NCBI GenBank assembly: GCA_039545355.1 | Contig: BCJJ01000004.1 | Span: 1,010,801-1,074,800, forward strand | Direction: 5' to 3' | Length of the DNA stretch: 64,000 nucleotides | From: Trichosporon coremiiforme | Lineage: Eukaryota > Basidiomycota > Tremellomycetes > Trichosporonales > Trichosporonaceae | Shown here: piece after piece, positions 55,753-64,000 of the stretch | Layout: each line of letters begins with the position of its first letter | Numbering within the stretch: position 1 is the stretch's first letter | Notes under the pieces: model-generated | What the model was told of the DNA's origin: nothing | The model's database searches: none | The model's input: the letters and a program-made list of their open reading frames with translations, nothing else | Made by a program: the position numbers and the translations under genes

Positions 55753-57200
55753 TTAGATGTGATCGAAGTACGTCTCGAACTTGAACTGCTCGAGGCCGAC
55801 CTCACGGGCGTACTGATCAATCGAGATCGATCGGAGCTCTCCGATAACAGATGTGCTAGTCCTCTCAATGGCTTGGGAGTTTATACACTCCTCAAGCGAG
55901 ATAGGAGGAACGCTAGTGTGTCCGTTAGCGTGGCCGTTGGCGACGCCGTTGGGACCCAAAGGGTTAACGGCGAGGTGGCTCATGCCAGCGACCAGGGGAG
56001 TGTAATCGAACACGAACGACGCATCAAGCAAGTCGTTAGTCGAGGAGACACGGTAGATGACCGGGCCATTGATAGGCAGCGCCACGCCCTCGAAGTATGC
56101 CTCATAGTCGTCGTACATAGCGTTAACGATGGTGACGTTGCCGCCGGCCTTGAGAGCAGCAACAGCGAGGGGGACGGTGCGGGGCCAGCGGTCGGCGGGC
56201 TCGTTGCTGTTGTAGTGGTTCGCGAAGGGGTTCAGGTGGTTCGGAAACGGGACGTTGGTTCCGACCTGCGCCTCCCACGCATCCATGAGCAAAGCGGCGG
56301 CCTCCTCGGCGCCGGCCCAGCCCGTCTGCCAGTGGGGAGGCTTAGGGTGCAGCAGAATGACGAGCTCATCCACAGCGGCAGGGGGAGCGCGCATGGTGCC
56401 ATCGGGGAGGGTTGGGTGGTCCTTCTTCCCCTTAATGTTGATCACGAGCTTGGCGACGCGCCGGCCGACCTCCTCGACACTGGGGCAGAGAAGAGGGGTC
56501 CCGTCGAGGAAGAGACAGTCGAGGGGCATCGAGAGCGACAGGGTGTCCTTGATGCGGTTCTTGACGCGCACGGTGCGCAGGTTGGCGAAGGCGTCGACGA
56601 TCTCGGGGATCCAGTCCGAGTTCATGAGCGCCTTCATATCCAGTCTCTCAACGAGGGGGAGGCGGCAGGGTCCCACCATGGGAAGGGGAATCACGCGAAT
56701 GATCCCGAAGGTGTCCCCGGGGAAGATGTGCTCGTGCACACGAAGGACGCCGACCTCCAAGCCGTTCGCACCAGTGATGGGCGCGATGACGGTGTCAGCG
56801 CGAACACCGCGCTCGTAGAGAGGAGTAAGGGTGGCGCGGCGACACAGGTGGGCGTCGCTGGTCTTGCGCCAGGTCGGGGAGACGGAGCGAGTGGTGATTC
56901 CGTACCCGTCAGCGAGGAGCAGGCCGAGGACCTGGTCCACGATGTGGGGGAAGCGGTCCCAGTTCAGCCTGTTGTCAGCTTCGTTCTAGACATCGTAGCT
57001 TACCAGACGTCCTTGACGTCGATAGCATCCTTGTCGTTTGTGGCGGCCTTGGTGGAAGCCTTCGCGGCGGCGATCGTGTGCTCGATCATGGCATTCAGAG
57101 CGGCGTTGTCGGCCCCGGAGGTCGAGGTTGGGTCGGCGATGCCGGTCAGCGCGGAACGGGGGCGGATATCGGCAACAGTGAACTCGTGAGGGCCCTCCAT
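55753..57200 (-). CDS. F-box-like tremellomycete family protein
   Basis: Exons 57200-57004 and 56968-55753, 35-nt intron (GTAAGC..CAACAG); 470 aa. The junction restores W|LNWDRFPHIVDQVLGLLLA, an F-box-like start (W..FPHIvD.vl..l....l...r.vs..W) followed by SPTWRKTSDAHLCRRATL. Proteins of this layout are expanded in Trichosporonales; many carry a degenerate F-box and variable repeats. The remainder mixes beta-strand-like segments (LRTVRVKNRIKD, KLVINIKGKKDHP, ELVILLHPKPPHWQTGW) with no catalytic motif. The first 60 residues are an Ala/Thr/Asp-rich linker. A Skp1-linked ubiquitin-ligase adaptor role is an inference only. Confidence 0.55.
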
Positions 57201-58126
57201 CGTTTCAGGCTGGTTTGAATGGGTCAGTGAATGCTGAAGCGGAAGATGGGAAAAGGAAAGACGTGGACGTGGTCAGGTATATGTAAGGTGACTCGTGGGG
57301 ACGAGGGGGGGGGGGGGGGTAACTTCACAACGCATGAAGTCTGCCGGGCTGTGCATTGATGCACACAGAGTAGACGGTGCGATGAGTGCGACGAGGATGC
57401 TCAATGTGACGTGCGAGACATTTCAGACCAAGTGGGGTGGACACACGCGAGACGGACGGAAACGCAAGGCTTTGACGGACAGATCAGTCCGGCCAGCCGG
57501 AGCAACATGTTTAGCAGCCTTGCCCTCGCCATCAGCATCGCTTGGCATCCCGGACAGCCCCCTGCGAACGATGGTGAACGATCAAAGTGGTGGCCTGAAA
57601 CTTGCGCACCACTGCCGCCTACTCCGCCACAATGTCCTCAGCTTCACTGTTCATCTCGCTTATCATGGACGGACTGCTCGTTTCCATTGGCAGGCATGGG
57701 TCTGAGCCTCGCCTACCCAACGTACACCTCGGTGACCACGAAGCTGCGGCGCAAAAGACGCAACCTGGCCCCGACAGGCTGTGTGTCACATGCGCTCGGC
57801 GAACCGGTCATCAGTGTCCCGCACTCGAATTCGCACTCTCGTAGTTAGTCCCAGTCCACCACACGCCTTGTCCGGCAAGATCAAGCGCCCTCAGCCCATG
57901 TGCCGGACGAACGGACTCCCCATAATCTGCTCCACTGACTACCCAGTCATCCTTACAGCTGTTTCCCTCGCACCACTGCACCAAGCGACACGCTCTATGC
58001 AGATCTCTAAGACATATCCGCCACGCACCCCGACTAATAAGCATGGGCAAGCAACGACTGCCAGCAGGCCCACACATCTGGAATTTCCGCCACGCCTCAG
58101 GGTCGAGGTGTGAAAAAGCAAAAATC
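57201..58126. other. Intergenic
   Basis: Promoter of the F-box-like gene, including the G15 run at 57305-57319. No gene supported. Confidence 0.5.
57305..57319 (+). repeat. G15 homopolymer
   Basis: Fifteen consecutive G; the length is prone to sequencing error. Confidence 0.8.
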
Positions 58127-58227
58127 GGCACCAACTGGGATTTGAACCCAGGACCACTTCCATTGGATGTTTCATCCGGATCAAATAGAACCCGAAGGAA
58201 GTATGATAGCGACTACACCATTGATGC
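58127..58227 (-). tRNA. tRNA-Pro (anticodon CGG), with intron
   Basis: On the minus strand GCATCAA pairs with TTGGTGC (one U-G), discriminator C as in fungal tRNA-Pro. The anticodon stem CTTCC pairs with GGAAG; the loop TT-CGG-G gives CGG with G37. The T-arm is CTGGG TTCAAAT CCCAG. About 28 nt after position 37 is the intron. Confidence 0.88.
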
Positions 58228-58636
58228 ACACAGGTTTTCACGCACACCCTGCGACGGTCCCGGCCAAGAGGATCCCAGAAATGCAAAATTCATACGATTC
58301 CTTGCAGCGGATGGCGCGGAATGAGTAGAAATATCACCGACGGCTGTTGCGAGCGAGTCGGGTGCCACAGATGTGCTGCAAGGGAGGGAGGAGCGCAGAC
58401 TAGCGACGATCTGTCTCAGGTGTCGATCGACGGCGGCAGTGGGTGTGGCGACGGGTGACGGCCGCCAGTGTCGTGACCTGGCCATAATCAGCAGCCCTTC
58501 CTTCTTCCTGCACCAGCATAAAAGACTGCTTTCCAGAGCTCATGAGGCTTGGCGCGATAAAGTGACTTTCCACAACGGGCGGCCCCTCGCCCCTCCATGG
58601 CCCAGCCGGCTGCTTCTCCCTCGTTCACCAATCCTA
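58228..58636. other. Intergenic between two tRNA genes
   Basis: Nothing recognised. Confidence 0.5.
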
Positions 58637-58722
58637 GGCCACTTAGCTCAGTTGGTTAGAGCGTATGCTTAACAGCTTGTGCTTTACGCATAAGGTCGGC
58701 GGTTCGACCCCGCCAGAGGTCA
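58637..58722 (+). tRNA. tRNA-Val (anticodon AAC), with 12-nt intron
   Basis: GGCCACT pairs with AGAGGTC except for an A-A mismatch at pair 5-68 and one G-U; discriminator A. The D-arm is GCTCAGTTGGTTAGAGC. The stem TATGC pairs with GCATA; the loop TT-AAC-A gives AAC, followed by a 12-nt intron. The T-arm is GGCGG TTCGACC CCGCC. Confidence 0.82.
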
Positions 58723-59379
58723 TGTTTTTGCATGCGCGTAGCCTTCGAAAGCTCACGGAGAGAGCAGGATTGCAGCAGTCGATGAGTGGTGGTGAATTTG
58801 AGACGATGTGGTTAGCAGATCACTTGTTTCAGACGATCCGAGCTTAAAACAAGGGCGGTGAGTCACCAGCGCGTAGCAATTTGTTAGCTTGCCGGGATTA
58901 GGTCGTAAGTTGGCTCTGCAGGAGCTTCTTGCGGTCATGCGACAAGGCGCATGTCGAGATGTTGAAGTGGAGTGGGATACGCATCCTCGTATGCTGGGCA
59001 ACGATGGGCGGACCCGAGTCGCCGCTCCCACAGTTGTGAGTGCGGAATTGTGGTGCGGATTTCGACCTTCTACATCCCGCCCTGACATCGGCGTTCTTGC
59101 TGCACTGAAAGCATTTCTTCTGCAGCCTGATGCCGCGTGATACCGTTCGGCGCCGCTCAGTGAGGTTCCGAAGACGTCACTTAGTCATCAGTGAGAGAAC
59201 ACGTATCAACTAGCCTCGGCTGTCAGCATTCAATGTCAGCAATTCGTCGGATCCGCTGATTCTATCAGGCAGAAAACAAGTGACCGAAGCAGATTCCCAG
59301 GCTAAGGTATATGGCATGTCGAGGTGACCGGCGCCTTCTGCATCCATAACGACCACCTCACTCATCTCCATCAGCAAAG
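58723..59379. other. Intergenic
   Basis: No gene supported; upstream region of the following gene. Confidence 0.5.
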
Positions 59380-60024
59380 ATGCGGAAAGTCTGGAAACCG
59401 ATACTCTACGCTGGCATCGGCGGTGCAGGCGTCGCTGCTGCGCTGACAGCCTACCTCACGAAAAAGTACCCGGTACACGAGACGTCCTCGGCCAACCTGC
59501 CGGCGAGCATCAAGCGCGCCCTGCCGAAAGACACAAACCCGTACTGGCGGTACTGCGAGATCACAATCCCGGCGAACACGACGGTGCAGAAGACGAAGCC
59601 GATGGAGTCGTTCATCCGGCAGTTCTACAACATCTGGGCTCTGAAGCTGGAAGAGGCATTCGCCAAGAGCATCGGGTACAAGGAAAAGTTCTTCCCGGCG
59701 CCGTACACGAGCCAGAACGTCCGCATGGCGCACTGCGGCGGCCTCTTCCCCGAGCTCTCGCGCGACGACAACACGTGCATGATCTTCTTCGGCCCCGGAG
59801 GCGCGATCCCCGCCATGGCGGACTTGCAGGCGTTCGAGGCTGTCCCCGACGACAAGGGGGACCTGCGCCTGAGATACTACACGGGCAACGTCGATGTGCC
59901 CGGCGCGGCGACGGATGAGGGCGTCATGGGCTGGTTCCACATGATGTACGTCCGCTTCCTGCTTGATTCCGCGCAGCGGAAGATGAGACACGAGAAGGAG
60001 GGCGAGCTGCCGAAGGAGCGATGA
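59380..60024 (+). CDS. Unknown membrane-anchored protein
   Basis: A single-exon frame of 214 aa. Residues 8-27 (ILYAGIGGAGVAAALTAYLT) form one hydrophobic helix close to the N-terminus, after KVWK, so it is likely a type II or signal-anchored protein. The rest is a soluble domain with conserved-looking blocks: YWRYCEITIPANT, FIRQFYNIWALKLEEAF, MIFFGPGGAIPAMADLQ and GVMGWFHMMYVRFLLDSA. I recognise this only as a fungal uncharacterised type. Normal codon use and a clean start after CAAAG make it a real gene. It is tandem with the dehydratase gene 235 bases downstream. Confidence 0.75.
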   Translation: MRKVWKPILYAGIGGAGVAAALTAYLTKKYPVHETSSANLPASIKRALPKDTNPYWRYCEITIPANTTVQKTKPMESFIRQFYNIWALKLEEAFAKSIGYKEKFFPAPYTSQNVRMAHCGGLFPELSRDDNTCMIFFGPGGAIPAMADLQAFEAVPDDKGDLRLRYYTGNVDVPGAATDEGVMGWFHMMYVRFLLDSAQRKMRHEKEGELPKER

Positions 60025-60258
60025 TTGCTTTCTTCCGTTTATAGAGCACGGCGCATTAGAACGGACAATGTACGAGATGCACACTCTAGAACGTTAAGAC
60101 GCATGCATGCGCCATCGGCGTCTCGGCTTGTGACATTTGGAAGGCGCCGTGATTGGCGAGCATGGGCCGCCGCCGATCGGACATCGCCGTGCGGGGCCTA
60201 AGAACGCCCAAAGGCACGACACTGTGACAACACTCTCAACGTTGCCCACTCACTCATC

Positions 60259-62272
60259 ATGGCCGACGACGAGACGGGACTTCGCAGCGGTGAGCTAAAC
60301 TCTTCTAGAGGCTATAGCTGACAGCAGGATTGACCAACTATGGCGACCAGGGCTTCTCGCTCTTCCTCCGCAAGGCGTTCATCAAGGGCGCGGGGTACAG
60401 CGACGACGCACTCGACCGGCGCATCGTCGGCGTCGTGAATACGAATGTAAGCTGCCTTTCTGAAGTGCGAGCTGATGTCCAGTCTGGCTTTAACCCTTGT
60501 CATGCGAACGTCCCACAACTGCTAGACGCCGTGTCGCGCGGCGTCATGCTACAGGGTGCGCTGCCGGTCCCCTTCCCGACAATCAGCCTGCACGAGAGCT
60601 TCGCATTCCCGACCAGCATGTTCCTCCGGTGAGCAGCTCACTTAATGATGACTCCGTCGCACAGCTGTAGTAGGTTTGATCGCAGCTAACAGCAGAAACC
60701 TCATGGCCATGGACACGGAAGAGATGATCAAGGCGGTGCCAGCCGATGCGATCGTGCTGATCGGGGGCTGCGACAAGACGGTCCCAGCACAGCTCATGGG
60801 CGCGATCAGCGCAGACGTGCCCGCCATCCAGCTGGTGACTGGCCCAATGGTAACGGGTTCGCACCGCGGCACGCGCGTCGGCGCATGCACCGATTGCCGA
60901 GGGTACTGGGCAAAGTACCGCGCCGGCGACATTGACCTCGAGGAGATTACTGCGGTGGGCAACGAGCTGGTACCGAGTGCTGGCGTGAGTCAATCTTCTG
61001 CTAGGCGTTCCAAGGCCTCAAGCTGACAACAGACCTGCGGCGTGATGGGAACAGCGAGCACGATGGCATGTCTTACAGAGGCGCTGGGCATTGCGCCGCT
61101 CGGCTCGGCGTGCCCGCCCGCGAACGGGGGACAGCGGCTGCGCGTGGCTGAGCTGACGGGGAAGCTGGCGGCTACGAAGCTTCCGCGTCCGAGCGAGGTG
61201 CTGACACGCGCGAGCTTCGAGAATGCGATCACGGTGCTCCAGGCTATTGGAGGGAGCACGAATGCAATCGTGCACCTGCTCGCTATCGCCGGACGGATGC
61301 CCGGCGTGAACCTGACGCTGGCCGACTTTGATCGCATCGGACGCAAGACACCTCTGCTTGTGGACCTCAAGCCATCCGGTGCCAACTACATGGAGGACTT
61401 CTATCGCGTGAGCTCCATGTTATTATTCGAGCTGACAAGCAGGCCGGAGGCGTGCCCACTCTGCTGCAAGCGCTGCGCCCGCTACTGCACCTCGACGCAC
61501 GCACCGTCACGGGCGAAACATTAGGCGAGGCGCTGGACAAGTGTCCTCCCCCGTTCGCGCAGGACATCGTCCGACCGCTAGACAATCCGCTGTATCCCGC
61601 AGCAAGCCTCGTCGTGCTATCGGGCAACCTGGCCCCAGACGGGTGTGTGCTGAAGCAGAGCGCGATGGCGTCCTCCCTCCGCCAACATTCCGGACCCGCC
61701 GTCGTGTTCAAGGACGCCGACGACCTGATGGACCGTATCGACGACCCCGACCTGCCCGTCACAGCTGACAGCGTGTAAGTTTTGCAGAACAAGATAGAAC
61801 TGACATCAGCCTCGTGCTCCAGAACATTGGGCCGAAGGGACACCCGGGCATGCCCGAGGCCGGGTACATCCCCATTCCCAAGAAGTTGGCTCGGCAAGGT
61901 GTGAAGGACATGCTGCGCGTTTCGGACGGCCGCATGTCTGGAACGGCGTCGGGGAGTGTCGTCCTGCACGTCGCGCCCGAGGCGGCTGCTGGTGGTCCAC
62001 TCGCCATCGTCCGTGACGGGGACACGATCTCTCTCAACGTCGACGAGCGTTCGATCAAACTTGATCTGTCCGACGAGGAGATTCGAAGCCGGCTCGAGGA
62101 GTGGAGACAGGCGAAAGCCAAGGGACGGGGCAGGAAGGGAACGAGACCAAAGCGAGGCTATGCCCAGCTGTACCACGACAGAGTCACACAGGCAGACACT
62201 GGTGCTGACTTTGACTTCCTTCGCGCCGATCCGGACGAGGAGGCGGACCACGCCGCAAGCAGTGAAGCTTAG
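60259..62272 (+). CDS. IlvD/Edd-family dehydratase
   Basis: Seven exons: 60259-60289, 60328-60446, 60483-60628, 60696-60984, 61033-61407, 61443-61774, 61810-62272; 584 aa. Introns are 35-67 nt with GCTGAC-type branch sites and all phases agree. GLTNYGDQGFSLFLRKAF opens the family; the iron-sulfur ligands are visible in SGFNPCHAN, GGCDKTVPA and AGTCGVMGTASTM (the last joined by splicing). SHRGTRVGACTDC, GGSTNAIVHL, NLAPDGCV and GPKGHPGMPEA..SDGRMSGTASGSVV complete the signature. It dehydrates dihydroxy-acids or sugar acids (2-keto-3-deoxy products). Motifs around SLHESFAFPTSM resemble sugar-acid (arabinonate/xylonate) dehydratases more than the branched-chain enzyme Ilv3, but the substrate is not certain. 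The C-terminal Arg/Lys-rich tail is atypical. Confidence 0.9.
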
Positions 62273-63440
62273 CGCCCGTCCGTCGAGTTCGCTCGTCGCT
62301 GTACTGCCGATGTCGAGACAGCTAGATATGTGGTCCATGTCATGTTCCGGGCTCAGGTCGTCGATATGCACTTCACGTCATGCACGGATGTTCAGAGATG
62401 CTGATATGCGATGTCGCCGTTGCCGCTGACGTCCTGAGGTCCGGCGCCTGCCGCCGGCTCGGCGGGCGGGCGAGAGTCGGCGGGCGGTGAAGCGAGTGTG
62501 GAGCGGCCGAGCGGGTTCGGAAAGGTGCGGTATGCAGCGGCGCCCGCCAGGGCTGGAAACTTCCGCACGTCGGAAATATCGCTGGAGCTGAAAGATCTAC
62601 CGGCTGATACGTACGGACGTCAGAATTGAACTCTATGCTGCAGGGGCTTGGAATGCAGACGTACTTTTGCTGTCGGTAGCGTCGGTAGCGAGGTGTGGGC
62701 CGCGGATTGTGACTGCCCGCTTAACGACGCCGGGAGCTCGCCGGGCGCCGCAGAGCCGCACCTCGTTGGTCGATGATTGATGACGACCCCGTCTCGAGTC
62801 TTAAGTACTGCGGGCAGCTCGAGGCACCGAGGTACCGACTGAGGCACCTGGCCACCCGGACGGAGGCATGCTGTTAAGATGGCGTAGCGGGTAGCGATGG
62901 CATGCCTTCTTTCAACTAACTTGAAGTGCACGTTAACGTGTTCGTGGCTCGTGGCGTTGCCGTTGTTGATCAGTCGTGAAACATGATCCACGAAAGTTAG
63001 CCACGGTTAGGTCACCAACAGCCGTGTTTACCTCGTTAGTTCGATGATCTTGGCATTGTGGAGTTCAAACGGTAGTCAATGCAGATCAGATCGAGATGCA
63101 CGAAGGAGATGCAGTCGCATGGGATCGCTCGGCAACACATGCCGCGCTTCGAGTTGCTAGTGCGCGCTCATCGCCGTCGCCAAGAGACGCTAAGACACGA
63201 CCAGCGGCTGAGTACAGTCAGCTGCGACTGCACCCCCAACACACATGCCTTCCTCGCCACCGCACTAGCGCTGGGCGGCGTTCGCGTCCGCAGCCTCCAC
63301 CTCGTTCCGAGCATCTCCTCCTTCACAACGTCCGTCCCCACAACATCTTCCAGCATTCCGGGCCGGCAAACCACCTCCTCCTTCGATTGACCTCGACCGC
63401 TGCCACCACTTTTTAGCGCAGGATGACCAGCAACATGTCC
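62273..63440. other. Intergenic, possibly 5' exons of the last gene
   Basis: A plus-strand frame at 63139-63390 (AFLATALALGGVRVRSLHLV) could be an exon of the next gene, but I could not link it. Otherwise nothing seen. Confidence 0.35.
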
Positions 63441-63458
63441 TAGTCACCGGAAATCGCT

Positions 63459-64000
63459 AGTCACCCGGTCAGCGCCTTCCTCGCCCACCTCCGCGCAGTC
63501 CGCCTCGTCACGAACCTGGTGATCAACGTACGACGACGAAGCTTTGGTACCGAGCACGAGGGACGTACCTGGGCCGAGAGCCGGGTTGTCCGCGGGTTCG
63601 AGGAACTCTCAAGAACGCAACTGCAGCTTCTGAAGCCTGGCCACGGGCTACTTGGCAGTGGGTTGGTGAACCAGAATTAGCCCGTCCGAGTGCGTTCCCT
63701 CGACATTCCCTCGATCCCTCAAACGTTCCCCGCACGGTCGCGGGCCACAGTCCTGGATACTCTCCTGAGTTCACTGGCCCTTCCTGAGTTAGCGACCTTC
63801 AAGCAGCTGTCGACTGGCCAGGTCCGCAAAGACCTGTCCGGGGCCGAGTACGACTCCCTGCTTGCCCGCGCGCCCCCGGTTGAGGGCGTGCGCTGCTGGG
63901 CGTGCACAAAGTGGGCACCCCCCACATGCACCAGCTGGACCAGCATGTCGGACGTGCCCCACGCTGGGCCCCGCCCGCGGCTTACATCAAGAGATGTCGC
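63459..64000 (+). CDS. Partial unknown gene running off the window
   Basis: One plus-strand frame reads like protein from 63459 (SHPVSAFLAHLRAVRLVTNL) to the end of the window (VLDTLLSSLALPELATFKQL, then AEYDSLLARAPPVEGVRCWA). A single TAG at 63678-63680 interrupts it, with the same frame continuing on both sides. Either a short in-frame intron ending in TTAG removes it, or the gene is a pseudogene. The leucine-rich style resembles the F-box/LRR-like families of this fungal group. The 3' end is outside the window. Confidence 0.4.

Noticed and set aside
55759..57189. 476-aa plus-strand frame
   Set aside because: Antisense to the F-box-like gene; the minus strand has a proper start, a spliced junction and better composition.
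61367..62371. 334-aa minus-strand frame
   Set aside because: Antisense to the last two dehydratase exons.

Overview
The window is nuclear DNA of a basidiomycete yeast-like fungus, most likely a tremellomycete of the Trichosporonales (Trichosporon/Cutaneotrichosporon type). The grounds are GC-rich coding DNA, nearly every gene broken by very short introns (mostly 35-75 nt, GT..AG, with a GCTGAC or CTAAC branch site just before the acceptor), tRNA genes that all carry introns after position 37, and gene families typical of that group (lineage-specific BTB proteins, a double hybrid histidine kinase, DUF7918-like proteins). I resolved splice sites by hand from phase and motif continuity; exon coordinates are in each entry.

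Layout. 0-4.4 kb: the tail of a Tc1/mariner transposase at the edge, then three tandem BTB-like paralogs. 4.6-10.9 kb: on the minus strand an eIF4E-binding (4E-T-like) low-complexity protein and a CSC1/TMEM63-type channel. 13.4-14.8 kb: a five-exon Sur7/PalI-type membrane protein. 14.8-20.2 kb: a gene-poor stretch with simple repeats and some unresolved coding-like sequence. 20.3-22.2 kb: an AAAP amino-acid permease. 22.2-27.9 kb: a 12-bp minisatellite, tRNA-Leu(AAG), a 158-aa unknown protein and a Y/Q/P-rich prion-like small protein. 27.9-33.4 kb: a 1718-aa histidine kinase with two kinase and two receiver modules. 35.9-38.7 kb: a VOC/glyoxalase-fold protein and a Zn2Cys6 regulator. 39.3-43.9 kb: three copies of one DUF7918-like gene; two have matching exon structure, and the third is split into three pieces by a 0.73-kb internal inversion. 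44.1-46.5 kb: an IGHMBP2/Hcs1-type helicase. 46.8-49.3 kb: tRNA-Glu(CTC) and a minus-strand gene made of about 25 tiny exons. 50.5-52.1 kb: a class II cAMP phosphodiesterase. 53.9-57.2 kb: an Rrt8/Lds-type membrane protein with tandem CRE sites upstream, and a tremellomycete-type F-box-like protein. 58.1-58.7 kb: tRNA-Pro(CGG) and tRNA-Val(AAC). 59.4-62.3 kb: an unknown membrane-anchored protein and an IlvD/Edd dehydratase. 63.4-64 kb: the start of a gene that runs off the window.

Function. There is no operon logic. Several genes belong to sensing and signalling (osmosensing-type channel, hybrid histidine kinase, cAMP phosphodiesterase, possible pH/eisosome membrane protein). The most unusual loci are the inverted DUF7918-like copy (39.4-40.7 kb), the micro-exon gene (46.9-49.3 kb), and the conserved DPAIA peptide repeated in the 4E-T-like protein.
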